In this document: piece by piece, positions 1 to 8,684 of the stretch
How positions within the stretch are numbered: position 1 is the stretch's first letter
Layout of the letters: each line of letters begins with the position of its first letter
Source of the DNA: Halovivax ruber XH-70
GTDB lineage: Archaea; Halobacteriota; Halobacteria; Halobacteriales; Natrialbaceae
Direction: 5' to 3'
DNA: 64,000 nucleotides
Assembly: GCF_000328525.1 (NCBI RefSeq)
Contig: NC_019964.1
Coordinates: forward strand, 2,604,001 to 2,668,000
Made by a program: the position numbers and the translations under genes
The notes under the pieces: generated by a model
Databases searched by the model: none
The model's input: the letters and a program-made list of their open reading frames with translations, nothing else
Told to the model about the DNA's origin: nothing

Positions 1-468
1 GAAGATCGTCCGGTTCAACAGTTCGATCACGTCTTCGATCTCGCCGGCGTCGACGAGTCGGTCGAGCAGGGCGTCGTCGAGCTCGCCGGCGCGGATGAGA
101 TCCGTGCGGATCTCCTCGGCCGGCGTGTCCGTGTAGATGCCCCGAATAACCGTCTTGACGTTCCAGACGTCGAACTTGCGCAGATACCGGGCGATCAGGT
201 CGTACAGCCGCCCCTCCGACCAGTCGAGCAGGTCGTCGAAGTGTTTCGCGAGGTTGCGATTGAGGGCGTACTCGATCAGGTCGACGCCCGAAAAGCGTGC
301 GCCGAGTTCGTTGATCTCGTCTTCGTACTCGCGCTCTTCCATGAACCGCGCGATACCGCTCGGCCCCATCCGGATCAGCTTCCGGTAGTCTTCGTCGGCG
401 AACAGCGTCGCTCTGCGTGACCGGACGCGTGCGTTGACGAACTCCGGATTCGAGGCACCTGTACTCAT
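1..468 (-). CDS. atpC: A-type ATP synthase subunit C, 3' part missing
   Basis: The minus-strand frame that starts at 468 runs off the left edge of the window. It encodes the N-terminal ~155 residues of the subunit that links the central stalk to the membrane c-ring in the archaeal H+/Na+ ATP synthase. The visible part has the helical V-type subunit C pattern (for example SEGRLYDLIARYLRKFDVWN and AEEIRTDLIRAGELDD). Its ATG overlaps the stop of atpE as ATGA, so the two are probably translationally coupled. Position after atpE fits the usual archaeal order H-I-K-E-C-F-A-B-D. The remaining subunits should lie to the left of the window. Confidence 0.9.
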   Translation of the reverse strand, partial: MSTGASNPEFVNARVRSRRATLFADEDYRKLIRMGPSGIARFMEEREYEDEINELGARFSGVDLIEYALNRNLAKHFDDLLDWSEGRLYDLIARYLRKFDVWNVKTVIRGIYTDTPAEEIRTDLIRAGELDDALLDRLVDAGEIEDVIELLNRTIF

Positions 469-1046
469 TGCTCGAACAGTTGCTCGCTGATTTCGCGGAG
501 ATTGTCCTCCCAGACGTCTGCGAGGACCGAGTCGAACGTGTTGTTGACCCGGACTCTCGATCCCTCGCTTTCGACGACGACGCCGCCGAGGCAGTCGTAC
601 TCGCCGGCCACCTCGTAGCCGTCGTAGTCGTCGACGATGGATGCTAAGAGTTCCTGATCTCCGGCACGACCGTAGACGCGCACGTCGTCACCGGCCTCGA
701 ACTCGTCGCTTGCAGCCGAAAGCAGCGTTCGGGTGAGTTCCTCGCGAGTGTCACCGTCGAGGGAGGTAAGCTCCTCCTCGACGGCCTCGCGAACGTCGCC
801 CAGCACGTCGCGGCGCGCCTCGAGACGCTCCTGCTTGGCCTCGAGTTGCGCACTGGAGAGGCGCTGTTCGCGCAGCTGCTCGATCTCGCGGTCGGCCTCC
901 CGTTCGGCCTGGTCGCGGATCTCCGCAGCGTCGTCCTCGGCGTCGGCGACGATCTCGTCGGCGCGAGTCTCGGCCTCTTCGCGGAGTTCCTCCGCACGCG
1001 CGTGGGCTTCCTCTCGAATATCCGCTACGACAGTATCCAAACTCAT
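465..1046 (-). CDS. atpE: A-type ATP synthase subunit E (peripheral stalk)
   Basis: 193 residues. The N-terminal ~95 residues form a charged, Ala/Glu/Arg-rich coiled coil (heptad-like EEAETRADEIVADAEDDAAE). The C-terminal ~95 residues form the compact domain that contacts A1, with the family-typical GGVVVESEGSRVRVNNTFDS segment. Subunit E pairs with subunit H (3819-4151 in this window) to form the peripheral stalk. It is preceded by atpK after 16 nt and overlaps atpC by 4 nt. Length and order are normal for archaea. Confidence 0.92.
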   Translation of the reverse strand: MSLDTVVADIREEAHARAEELREEAETRADEIVADAEDDAAEIRDQAEREADREIEQLREQRLSSAQLEAKQERLEARRDVLGDVREAVEEELTSLDGDTREELTRTLLSAASDEFEAGDDVRVYGRAGDQELLASIVDDYDGYEVAGEYDCLGGVVVESEGSRVRVNNTFDSVLADVWEDNLREISEQLFEQ

Positions 1047-1062
1047 TGTGAGAGGTGGTCGC

Positions 1063-1347
1063 TTACTGGACCAGGAAGATGACGACGATGGAGAAAATGA
1101 CGAGCGTCTCCGGCAGGACTGTCAGCAGAATGCCGGGCGCGAGCATGTCACGGTCCTCGGCGATCGCGCCGACGGCCGCAGCGCCGATTCCTCGCTCTGC
1201 GTAGCCGGAGGCGAGCGCCGCGAGCCCGACACCGATCGCCGCCGCCGCAGCGGCCATGTACGAGGCCACTTCGACGTCAGCATCGTTGGTCGCCGCTTCA
1301 GTCGTCTGCAGTGCCGTGTCGAGTAGGTCGGGTACGTTTTCGATCAT
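1063..1347 (-). CDS. atpK: A-type ATP synthase subunit K (membrane c-ring proteolipid)
   Basis: 94 residues with two membrane helices (about 29-52 and 68-93) joined by a short polar loop (YAERGIGAAA). The second helix carries the ion-carrying carboxylate, Glu80 in PETLVIF, as expected for a rotor ring subunit. The N-terminal ~25 residues are acidic and precede the first helix. The 178-nt gap between atpI and this gene holds TATA-like boxes, so it may have its own promoter, as suits a subunit needed in many copies. Confidence 0.92.
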   Translation of the reverse strand: MIENVPDLLDTALQTTEAATNDADVEVASYMAAAAAAIGVGLAALASGYAERGIGAAAVGAIAEDRDMLAPGILLTVLPETLVIFSIVVIFLVQ

Positions 1348-1405
1348 GATTGGATGAAGTCCGCACGTTCAGTTGGCTGTGAACAGTCGTACCTGGCTCT
1401 GCACA

Positions 1406-1418
1406 CCCCATAAATCCC
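1406..1418 (-). promoter_or_regulatory. Possible internal promoter before atpK
   Basis: Read on the minus strand this is GGGATTTATGGGG, a TATA-like box about 60-70 nt upstream of the atpK start. A second weaker candidate (CTTTTAGC) lies at 1436-1443. The atpI-atpK gap is 178 nt, while most other junctions in this operon are overlaps or under 20 nt. The promoter role is inferred from sequence only. Confidence 0.4.
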
Positions 1419-1525
1419 TCGAAAGAAATCGATACCGCTAAAAGCTGGGTGGCCCGATTTCGGGAGAATTTGACCGCTGTGAGCGTCGATGGCAGACGCG
1501 AAACGGGCAAGCAGTGAGACCGCGT

Positions 1526-3832
1526 TCAGTCGGCCGTCTGGCCGACGTCACGCCCGAACGGCTCGTACTCCTCGCCGCCGCCCTCGTAGAACTTCTGGTA
1601 GAACTCGACCCACTCGAGGCGGAGCATCTGAATGCCCGCCGAGGTGATCCCGAGGATCAACACGAGGACGTGTCCGAAGACCAGGACCAGGATGCCGGCC
1701 ACGATCGCGATAGCCGAGACCAGTGGGCCGTCACCGAGGTGGATCAGACCGACGAACTCCATCTCGTAGCCCGAGACGTCGTACGTCGGGAGGTTGAACA
1801 CCGTGTGACCGTGGCCGTCGGAGTAGCCACCCCAGACGAGCAGGTTGACCGCGAACGCCATTCCCGCCTTCGCGAGCAGCACCGCAGTCAATCGGAGGTA
1901 CGAGAGGACGTGCCCGAACATCCAGGCCGGCGATTCGACGAGGCCGGTCGCCCCCTCGCCGATGCCGACCATCACGAGGCCGACGAACATCGCGATCAAG
2001 CCGAGGATACCGACGAGTTCGGGGAACCCGGCGAAACCGAGGTAGTCGTAGAGGACGGCCTGGTCGGTCGCCCCCGCGAGGAATGCGGGCTTCATGCTGC
2101 CGAATGTCATGTCCCCCGGCAGGAATCCCACGCCGTGATCGAAGCTCCCGGCGTCCTGGTGGGAGAAGATCCAGATGAACAGGCCGTTCATCCCGAGGAT
2201 CCACGAGAACTTCTCGTAGAGGGCCGCCTTGAGGCCGTGTTTGAGCTCGTTGAAAAAGCCCATGAGCAGTCCCAGGTTCAGGTGGATCAGGCCGAATACG
2301 AGGCTGATCACGATCCAGAACAGGGCCCACTCAGAGGACTGCAGCCCCTTCGCGAGCGATTCCATGAGCGGGAGGCCCTCGATGCCGAGGTACGAGAGGT
2401 GTGTACCGAACAGCTCGCCGTACAGGTAGCCGAAGATGGCGGTGAAGGCGCCGGCCCAGATCCCGATCGTCCCGAGCGCCTTGCCGGCGCTCGAATCCAT
2501 GCCCTTCCAGAGCCCGTAGCCGAGAGCCATGTAGAGCAGCCCGTAGCCGATGTCACCGATCATGAACCCGAACGCGATCGGGTACGTGAGGAAGACGAGG
2601 AAGGTCGGATCCAGCTCGCTGTACTTGGGCTGGCCGACCATCTTGACCATCATCTCGAACGGCTTCGCCGGCGTGAGATTGTCCATCACGACCGGCGGAT
2701 CTTCGTCCATGGTCACCGCGCCGGACGCGCCGGAGACCGTCGTCCCGCCGTCGGTCGCTTTGGCCGGTTCCGGTTCCTCCTCGGCCGCCGACTCCGGTGA
2801 CTGCGTCTCTCGGTCGCCGGTTTCCGCGCGGTCTTGCTCGTCGGCGTCGCCCACCTCGTGTGCGTTGCCGTGGGCGTGTTCTTCGTAGTCGGCGATCTCG
2901 AGTTCCTCGATCTCGACGCTCTCACCGGCCGTGTCGCGAAGCGAGGCTTCGAAGGCGTCGAATCGTTCGGCCGGGATCCAGCCCTCGGCGACGAACGCGT
3001 GCTCGGTCGTGGCGAACCGAAGCGGCGCCTCGGCACGATCGACGTCGACCGTGAGCTCGCGCTCGACGCGCCGCAGGAACGGACCGCGATCGGTCGCGAG
3101 TTCCGCGAGTTCGGTCTCGATCTCGGTGAGCGTTCGATCGAGTTCGTCGCGGCGTGTCTCGAGGTCGTCGAGGTACGCCGCCGGCGTCTCGTCGACGTCG
3201 GGAACCTCGTAGTTCGTGAACTCGACGCTGACGAGCGCGTCGGCGACGAGCCCGCGAGTGTCGGCCTCGGTGGGCGCTTCGTCGGTCGCCGGCGCCGCGG
3301 CGATCGCGACGACGCCGTCGGTGGCGAACGTCTCGAACGCGCGGATCTCGTCGGCCGACCCGAGTTCGGCTTCGATCTCGGCTCGATCACCCTCGCCGAC
3401 GACGAGATCGATGCTCTCGTAGCCGGAGAGCAGATCGAGATCGATGCCGAGGGCGGCGAAGGGTGCGAGGCGGTCGATACGATCAACGACCTCGCGCCGT
3501 TCGTCGCGAAGGGCGCTTCCCTCGTCGTCGAGTTCGTTGACGCGGTCGCGCAGGTCCGCCAGTCTCGTCTCCCAGTCGTCCGGCAGCGTCGGCTGGGGCG
3601 CGACGTCCTCGGCTGTCACGTCGAGCGTGCTCTCGAGCGCCCGAACCGTGACGAGCTTCTCGGAGGCTTCCTCGGCGCCCTCGATCGGATCACCGTTGTC
3701 GAAACCGTCCCAGGAGCCGTCGTAGTCCGAGAGGTGGACGAGGCCGAGTTCGTGCAGCGTCTCGATGACGTCGGGCATAACTGCCCGTGCACCCGTCACC
3801 GAGACCTTCGCCATCCGTTCAGGCCTGAACAT
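1526..3832 (-). CDS. atpI: A-type ATP synthase subunit I (membrane a-subunit)
   Basis: 768 residues, the stator membrane subunit that forms the ion half-channels with the c-ring. The N-terminal ~420 residues are cytoplasmic with coiled-coil arms and end in an acidic linker with Glu/Pro repeats (~325-370). The C-terminal ~350 residues hold about 7-8 membrane helices, including FGFMIGDIGYGLLYMALGYG and the conserved arginine-bearing segment FGHVLSYLRLTAVLLAKAG. The start MFRPERMAKVSVTG fits the family N-terminus; an alternative ATG is six codons downstream. It overlaps atpH by 14 nt. Confidence 0.93.
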   Translation of the reverse strand: MFRPERMAKVSVTGARAVMPDVIETLHELGLVHLSDYDGSWDGFDNGDPIEGAEEASEKLVTVRALESTLDVTAEDVAPQPTLPDDWETRLADLRDRVNELDDEGSALRDERREVVDRIDRLAPFAALGIDLDLLSGYESIDLVVGEGDRAEIEAELGSADEIRAFETFATDGVVAIAAAPATDEAPTEADTRGLVADALVSVEFTNYEVPDVDETPAAYLDDLETRRDELDRTLTEIETELAELATDRGPFLRRVERELTVDVDRAEAPLRFATTEHAFVAEGWIPAERFDAFEASLRDTAGESVEIEELEIADYEEHAHGNAHEVGDADEQDRAETGDRETQSPESAAEEEPEPAKATDGGTTVSGASGAVTMDEDPPVVMDNLTPAKPFEMMVKMVGQPKYSELDPTFLVFLTYPIAFGFMIGDIGYGLLYMALGYGLWKGMDSSAGKALGTIGIWAGAFTAIFGYLYGELFGTHLSYLGIEGLPLMESLAKGLQSSEWALFWIVISLVFGLIHLNLGLLMGFFNELKHGLKAALYEKFSWILGMNGLFIWIFSHQDAGSFDHGVGFLPGDMTFGSMKPAFLAGATDQAVLYDYLGFAGFPELVGILGLIAMFVGLVMVGIGEGATGLVESPAWMFGHVLSYLRLTAVLLAKAGMAFAVNLLVWGGYSDGHGHTVFNLPTYDVSGYEMEFVGLIHLGDGPLVSAIAIVAGILVLVFGHVLVLILGITSAGIQMLRLEWVEFYQKFYEGGGEEYEPFGRDVGQTAD

Positions 3833-4151
3833 CGACTTCCTCCTGGAACAGGCTCACGACGTAGTCGGTCACCTCGTCTACCTGCTCGCGCGCGCTGTCG
3901 GCGAGAGCCTCACGTTCGGCCTCGCCCTCGCGGAGGATTCGCTCGCACTCGGCGTCGATCTCGTCTCTGGCCTCCTCGAGACGCGCCTCTTTCGTTTCTC
4001 GAGCCTCGGTCTCGGCTTCGGAGCGGATCTCCTCGGCGCGCTCCCGGGCCTCGGCGATGCGTTCGTCCCTGTCTCCGGCCGCCTCGGAGACGATCTCGTC
4101 GGCTTCTGTCTCCGCCGACTGTATCCGTTCGAGAACCTCTGGCCTCGGCAT
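3819..4151 (-). CDS. atpH: A-type ATP synthase subunit H (peripheral stalk)
   Basis: 110 residues from MPRPEVLERIQ, almost entirely a charged coiled coil (SAETEADEIVSEA, RAEEIRSEAETEA). It is the partner of subunit E in the peripheral stalk. The frame is open further upstream, but the ATG at 4151 removes a non-acidic, unlikely extension. It lies ~35-42 nt from a TATA-like CTTATAC (4187-4193), which fits a short leader. First gene of the ATPase operon; its stop overlaps the atpI start region. Confidence 0.88.
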   Translation of the reverse strand: MPRPEVLERIQSAETEADEIVSEAAGDRDERIAEARERAEEIRSEAETEARETKEARLEEARDEIDAECERILREGEAEREALADSAREQVDEVTDYVVSLFQEEVDVQA

Positions 4152-4185
4152 AGTCGAATCGTGCGGATTTTGGCGGGGCGCCGTA

Positions 4186-4193
4186 TAAGGTAG
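4186..4193 (-). promoter_or_regulatory. Core promoter of the atp operon
   Basis: Minus-strand CCTTATAC is a TATA-like element that would place the transcription start near 4160-4165, just before the atpH ATG at 4151. No other box is as good within 100 nt. Confidence 0.45.
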
Positions 4194-4388
4194 TTGCGAA
4201 ACCACATTGACCGCGGCCAATCACAGACGTGACCGACGATCGATCCGCGCCGGCCGATCAGGTGTCGTTTCCCGACAGTACCGGCCGCTCAGCCGTCGAC
4301 GACGGCGTTCGACCGGTTAGCGAGGATCCATGGGCTGGATTGACACCGATCAGCAGACATATTGCGGTCGCCACAGCAGTAGCGGGTA

Positions 4389-5009
4389 ATGGGAATTCTC
4401 GAGAACAAGGCTCGCGCGCGGTTCTTCTACAAGTACCTCTCGCGGGTCTACGACCAGGTGAACCCGTTCATCTGGAACGAGGAGATGCGCACGGAGGCGC
4501 TCGACTTGCTCGACTTCGACGGCGAACCGCTGGTCTTAGACGTCGGCTGCGGAACCGGCTTCGGGACCGAGGGCCTCCTCGAACACGTCGATCGCGTCGT
4601 CGCGCTCGATCAGAGCCCCCACCAGCTCCAGCAGGCCTACGGCAAGTTCGGCAAACGCGGGCCAGTCGACTTTCACCTCGGCGACGCCGAACGCCTGCCG
4701 TTCGCCTCGAACACCTTCGACATCGTCTGGTCGTCGGGGTCGATCGAGTACTGGCCCCAGCCGGTGCGAACCCTCCGCGAGATCAGGCGAGTCCTCGTCC
4801 CGGGCGGCCAGGTGCTCGTCGTCGGGCCGAACTACCCCGACCACACGATCACCCAGAAACTCGCCGACGCCATCATGCTCTTCTACGACGAGGCCGACGC
4901 CGATCGCATGTTCACCAAGGCCGGGTTCGAGGACGTCGAACACGTCCTGATGGGACCGAGCTACGAGCCCGAGGTCGCCATCACCACCGTCGGGCGCGCG
5001 CCGGAGTGA
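4389..5009 (+). CDS. Class I SAM methyltransferase, related to plant VTE3/MPBQ methyltransferase
   Basis: 206 residues. Motif I is LDVGCGTGFG (~55-64), followed by ALDQSPHQL, GDAERLPF and the signature GSIEYWPQPVRTLREIRRVL, then a C-terminal AGFEDVEHVLMGP block. From memory, these blocks match the chloroplast 2-methyl-6-phytylbenzoquinol methyltransferase VTE3 (DQSPHQL, GDAEDLPF, GSIEYWPDPQRG) closely and in the same order. A ring C-methylation in quinone synthesis is therefore likely; in a haloarchaeon the substrate would be menaquinone or a precursor. It stands alone between the divergent atp operon and a pilin gene. UbiE/MenG-type motifs are not as good a fit. Confidence 0.75.
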   Translation: MGILENKARARFFYKYLSRVYDQVNPFIWNEEMRTEALDLLDFDGEPLVLDVGCGTGFGTEGLLEHVDRVVALDQSPHQLQQAYGKFGKRGPVDFHLGDAERLPFASNTFDIVWSSGSIEYWPQPVRTLREIRRVLVPGGQVLVVGPNYPDHTITQKLADAIMLFYDEADADRMFTKAGFEDVEHVLMGPSYEPEVAITTVGRAPE

Positions 5010-5188
5010 CACTCGTCGAGGCCGAGTAGGTGCACAGCTGCCGACGACTGCCGGTGACAGAGCGGCCGACGGCCGGCCGGTTGGGCAGAATCGCCAACGG
5101 CCGGCCGGTTAGACAGAGTCGCCAACGGCTGAGTGGGTTTGACCGAATCGTCAACGGTCAGCGGATCGTGGCGAACTGCCGCCCACTA

Positions 5189-5680
5189 CTACTCGGCGAC
5201 CGTCGACGCCTGGCCGAGCAGATTTCCGTCTCGTTCGATCGAGACGACGATTTCGTCCCCCGGATCGATCGTCGGCGCGTTCGTCGACGCGAGTCGAAAT
5301 CCCGCTCTCTCGCCGACACGCCACCGAGAATCCGCCCGAGAGTTGAACGGACCGCTGGGACCGCCTCGAAATCCGTCTTCCTGGAAGAAGGGGACAGGTG
5401 GCTGGACCGCCAGCGCCTCGCCGTCGACCGTCACTACCACGTCGATCGTCGAGACGTCGATTTCGTCCCCATGCTGGTGTTCGAGGACGATTCGATCGGT
5501 TGCACTCTCGGCAGTGGCCTCGAAGCCGAACGCAGGCGACTCGGCACCGATTTCGACCGAGCTGACTCCGACGGCGACGACGGCGCCCAGACAGACTGTC
5601 AGGGCGACCAGCGCGATGACACCAACGACCGGCGATATCGACCGGAGGCGAGGGCGTCCGGTATGAGGGCGTCTGACCAC
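5189..5680 (-). CDS. Type IV pilin-like protein with archaeal pilin N-terminal domain
   Basis: 163 residues with a GTG start. The N-terminus RLRSISPVVGVIALVALTVC is the archaeal adhesion-pilin signal: a basic stretch, a prepilin peptidase (PibD) site before the SPVVG core, and an H-domain for fibre assembly. The remainder is an extracellular beta-rich domain with no recognised fold (VVVTVDGEALAVQ, IDPGDEIVVSIERDG), typical of haloarchaeal pilin-like surface proteins. No pilus assembly ATPase or membrane protein is nearby, so it must use one encoded elsewhere. Confidence 0.75.
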   Translation of the reverse strand: MVRRPHTGRPRLRSISPVVGVIALVALTVCLGAVVAVGVSSVEIGAESPAFGFEATAESATDRIVLEHQHGDEIDVSTIDVVVTVDGEALAVQPPVPFFQEDGFRGGPSGPFNSRADSRWRVGERAGFRLASTNAPTIDPGDEIVVSIERDGNLLGQASTVAE

Positions 5681-5799
5681 GGGACCCGCTGGCCGCGGCC
5701 TCGTATTTTAACCCGCGGACGGGGGTCGCCGTGGCCCACGCAACGCTCAAAGATCAAAAATACAGGAATCGACGTCAGCGACCGGTACCAATCTTGGCG

Positions 5800-7020
5800 T
5801 TAGCTGCCGGGTTCGACGGAGATCGTCTCTCCGTCGACCTCGACGGCGATCTCCGACTCGGCCAGCGGCCGAACGACCCAGGCCGCCCCGTCGTCACCCG
5901 TCCGTGTAACCGGTTCGCCATCCACGAGGACAGTCGCGTCGAGTGGTGTGCCCGTCTCCGTGTCGGTGACGTTGAACTGGATCGGACCGTCCCGTGGCGT
6001 CACGTTCAGTTCGACGGTCGCCGCGTCGCCAGTCCAGCTCCCCGCCGTCTCGATCGGGAGTCGCGCGAGTTCGAGTTCCTGCGTTTCTCGGAAGACGTCG
6101 GTCGTCCCGCTGTCCAGGTGCACGCGGAGCAGCCCCTGCGTGTGGTACATCTCGAACGTGAACTGGTGGCGCGAGAGGAACTGATCGTGTGAGTTGGCCG
6201 CGTCTGCCTCCGGGCTCTGGGCCCACGGATACAGTTCACGCAAGCGGTCGTTGCCGTCTGACATCCCCTCCAGCTGGCTCGGACGCGAGAGATCGCGGTT
6301 GTCGTACCGGTTCACTTCCCGGAGATACGACCCGTCGGTCACCGACGAGACGAGAACGCCCGAGTCGGTGGTCTCCACGAGGACCGGCGTGTCGAATTCG
6401 GACTGGCTCCCGGAGGAGAACGTGTGGAACGCCTCGTCTCGGACCGGTCCCTCGTGCGTTTCGATGGCGCCTTTCGTCGTCCGTGTCATCGACATGAAAT
6501 CGCGCGAATTGGGGGCGTAGGTCGAAAGCCGGTCGAGGTTCGACCGGAGGATCTCGGCTTCGTGGTCGTTTCTCGCGAGCGTATTGAGGACACGAGACAC
6601 TGGAGCGTCACCGGCGGTCATCGCTCGAACGGCCGCCTTCTCACGAGCCTCCAGTTCGTCAAGTCTGTCGAGAACCTGGTCGTTGTACGCTTCGATCCGC
6701 TCTTCTCGCTCACTGTCGGGGATCTCGTCCCAGTTGTACTCGAGTTCGTGGAAGGTCCACTCGCGACGCAACTCGTCGTCAGTCGCGGCGAGCGCCGTCC
6801 CGAAATCGGGCGACGGGTCGGCATAGGCCGAGGTGGCCGACCCCTCGAGGCCGAGGCGTTCGGTCGTTCCATCCGGGGCCGTCTGCTGTGCGACGGCTGT
6901 GCTCGCTTCCGACGGGCTCGCGACGGTCGAACCACTACCGGGCGCAGCTGCGACCGACGCCAGTGGGAGGAGGGAGGTTACGAGGAGGGCGGCAATCGCC
7001 ACGGAGAGCGCGTTCCTCAT
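5800..7020 (-). CDS. Secreted haloarchaeal protein of unknown function (DUF7096-like)
   Basis: 406 residues from the ATG at 7020, which begins a Sec signal peptide (MRNALSVAIAALLVTSLLPL, cleavage near AAAPG). The middle (~60-190) is helical and charged (EWTFHELEYNWDEIPDSERE); the C-terminal third is beta-rich, ending in an Ig-like segment (LNVTPRDGPIQFNVTD). The frame is open upstream, but a TATA-like stretch near 7045 (minus strand) fits a leaderless ATG at 7020. It is divergent from the membrane regulator at 7252, and I recall this pairing in other haloarchaea. Function unknown. Confidence 0.6.
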   Translation of the reverse strand: MRNALSVAIAALLVTSLLPLASVAAAPGSGSTVASPSEASTAVAQQTAPDGTTERLGLEGSATSAYADPSPDFGTALAATDDELRREWTFHELEYNWDEIPDSEREERIEAYNDQVLDRLDELEAREKAAVRAMTAGDAPVSRVLNTLARNDHEAEILRSNLDRLSTYAPNSRDFMSMTRTTKGAIETHEGPVRDEAFHTFSSGSQSEFDTPVLVETTDSGVLVSSVTDGSYLREVNRYDNRDLSRPSQLEGMSDGNDRLRELYPWAQSPEADAANSHDQFLSRHQFTFEMYHTQGLLRVHLDSGTTDVFRETQELELARLPIETAGSWTGDAATVELNVTPRDGPIQFNVTDTETGTPLDATVLVDGEPVTRTGDDGAAWVVRPLAESEIAVEVDGETISVEPGS

Positions 7021-7251
7021 CGATTCCGTCGTTTTGAGCCCAGGTACAAAAACCAGTCGTCTTTTTCTTCGTTTGCTGAACGCGTAAATGAGAAGGAACG
7101 AGTCGTGACACGGTCGCCCCAGACCGACCCCAGGCGACTGAAATCGGCAGAACAGTCCTGCCTGGTCTCCCGCCTGCCGGTTCGCAGCCGGATCCGAGAA
7201 ATGGACGTATAGAAAGGGTTTTTTGACACGGGGCCGCACCGAAACACATCA

Positions 7252-8430
7252 ATGCGGGTCCGATCGGCCCTCCTGGTCTCCCTCGTCGTCGCCCTCCTGC
7301 TCACCGCGGGCCCCACGCCAGTCGCGGCGCTCGACGACGGTACCGGGGACGACCGTCGACAGGATATTCGAGTCGAGTTGCTGGAAAACGGCGACGCGAG
7401 CTGGACCGTCGAACACCACATCGTCCTCCGGAACGAGTCCGATCGCGAGCGATTCGACGCGTTCGCCGAAGACATCAAAAGCGGCGACCGAGACGTCAAG
7501 CTCGACCGGTCGTGGTTCGAAGGCTTCGTCCCCCATGCCGAGGCAGGCACCGGTCGCCAGATGGCCATCGAAGACGCAGGCTGGGAAGAGCCAACGGTCC
7601 GATCGGCGTCCGAAGTCGGTGCGTACGAAGCCGGCGAAGTCGGGCCCGACACGCAGATCGGAACGCTGCGCTATAGCGTGACGTGGACGAACTTCGCCGA
7701 AACCGACGGCGACTACCTCCGTCTGCAGGAGACGTTCATGACCGCGTCCGGCGACACCTGGCTCTCCGGCCTCGAACCGCACCAGCGCCTGATCATCGAG
7801 GCCCCGGACGAACACGACATCGTCACGGCACCCCAGGGAATCGAGAACAACCGAATCGTCTGGAACGGCCAGACGACACTCGGTCCGGGCGACTTCGAGA
7901 TCGTCTTCGCCTCCCAGACAGGTGTCGTCGGATTCGTCCAGGACTCGTGGCCACTACTGCTCGGTCTCCTCTCGCTGGTCGCCGTCGGAGGCGGTGCACT
8001 CTGGTACGTCCGAACCACGCGCGACGGCGAGTGGGACGAGGACGACCGCCCCGACTGGTGGCCCTCGATTGCGCCGGTGGCGACGCGACTGCGCCACCTC
8101 ATCACCGACGCTGACCCGGGCGACGACACCGACGACCGCGACTCGATCGACGAGCCGTCACCGGAACCGACGGAGTCGGCTGTCGCCGACGAGGATCACG
8201 ACGCGGTCGATCCCGAACTCCTGAGCGACGAAGAGCGCGTCATGCACTTGCTCACGGCGAACGGTGGCCGCATGAAGCAGGCCGCCATCGTCGACGAAAC
8301 CGGCTGGTCCAACGCCAAGGTGTCCCAGCTCCTCTCCCAGATGGACGAAGACGACGACATCGAGAAACTTCGGATCGGCCGCGAGAACCTCATCACGCTC
8401 CCGGACGTCGATCCCACGCAGGTCGAGTGA
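7252..8430 (+). CDS. Membrane-anchored protein with C-terminal winged helix (DUF7345/DUF7343-like)
   Basis: 392 residues. A signal peptide (1-24) is followed by an exported beta-rich domain to ~220, one membrane helix (~228-250, WPLLLGLLSLVAVGGGALWYV), an acidic cytoplasmic linker, and a C-terminal winged-helix domain (~325-385) with EERVMHLLTANGGRMKQAAI and WSNAKVSQLLSQMD. The topology puts DNA-binding on the inside and a sensor domain outside, so it looks like a one-component membrane transcription regulator. The divergent secreted gene at 7020 is the obvious candidate target or partner. DUF names are from memory. Confidence 0.7.
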   Translation: MRVRSALLVSLVVALLLTAGPTPVAALDDGTGDDRRQDIRVELLENGDASWTVEHHIVLRNESDRERFDAFAEDIKSGDRDVKLDRSWFEGFVPHAEAGTGRQMAIEDAGWEEPTVRSASEVGAYEAGEVGPDTQIGTLRYSVTWTNFAETDGDYLRLQETFMTASGDTWLSGLEPHQRLIIEAPDEHDIVTAPQGIENNRIVWNGQTTLGPGDFEIVFASQTGVVGFVQDSWPLLLGLLSLVAVGGGALWYVRTTRDGEWDEDDRPDWWPSIAPVATRLRHLITDADPGDDTDDRDSIDEPSPEPTESAVADEDHDAVDPELLSDEERVMHLLTANGGRMKQAAIVDETGWSNAKVSQLLSQMDEDDDIEKLRIGRENLITLPDVDPTQVE

Positions 8431-8473
8431 CGACGGCTCCGCTCGCATTTTCGCGGGTAGTACGCCGCGCTCG

Positions 8474-8559
8474 CGCGATCCGCTCCGCCAAAAATCTGCA
8501 CCAAAAAGTCCGCTCGCTTCGCTCGCGGTCAGACCAGCGGTGTTCGCTCGACGACCTGG
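8474..8559. repeat. Copy 1 of an 86-bp direct repeat
   Basis: This stretch repeats at 8599-8684 with only two differences. Copy 2 spans the last codons of the minus-strand radical SAM gene (ending ...VVERTPLV) plus its 3' flank, so copy 1 is a displaced duplicate of that gene tail. Each copy includes the hairpin CCGC-(11 nt)-GCGG with the loop TCGCTTCGCTC (8510-8528 in this copy). Confidence 0.9.
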
Positions 8560-8598
8560 CGCGTGCACCTTTTTCTCGTCGGGATCGCTCCCGGTGGT

Positions 8599-8684
8599 CG
8601 CGATTCGCTCCGCCAAAAATCTGCACCAAAAAGTCCGCTCGCTTCGCTCGCGGTCAGACCAGCGGTGTTCGCTCGACGACTTGG
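8599..8684. repeat. Copy 2 of the 86-bp direct repeat, overlapping a gene end
   Basis: Near-identical to 8474-8559. Its hairpin (8635-8653) ends one base before the stop codon of the radical SAM gene (8654-8656), so the hairpin immediately follows the stop in the transcript. Confidence 0.9.

Noticed and set aside
1514-2800. 428-codon plus-strand frame opposite atpI
   Set aside because: It mirrors atpI, is rich in Glu/Arg/His without any fold-like pattern, and the minus-strand product is a clear ATPase subunit. Long antisense frames are common at this GC content.
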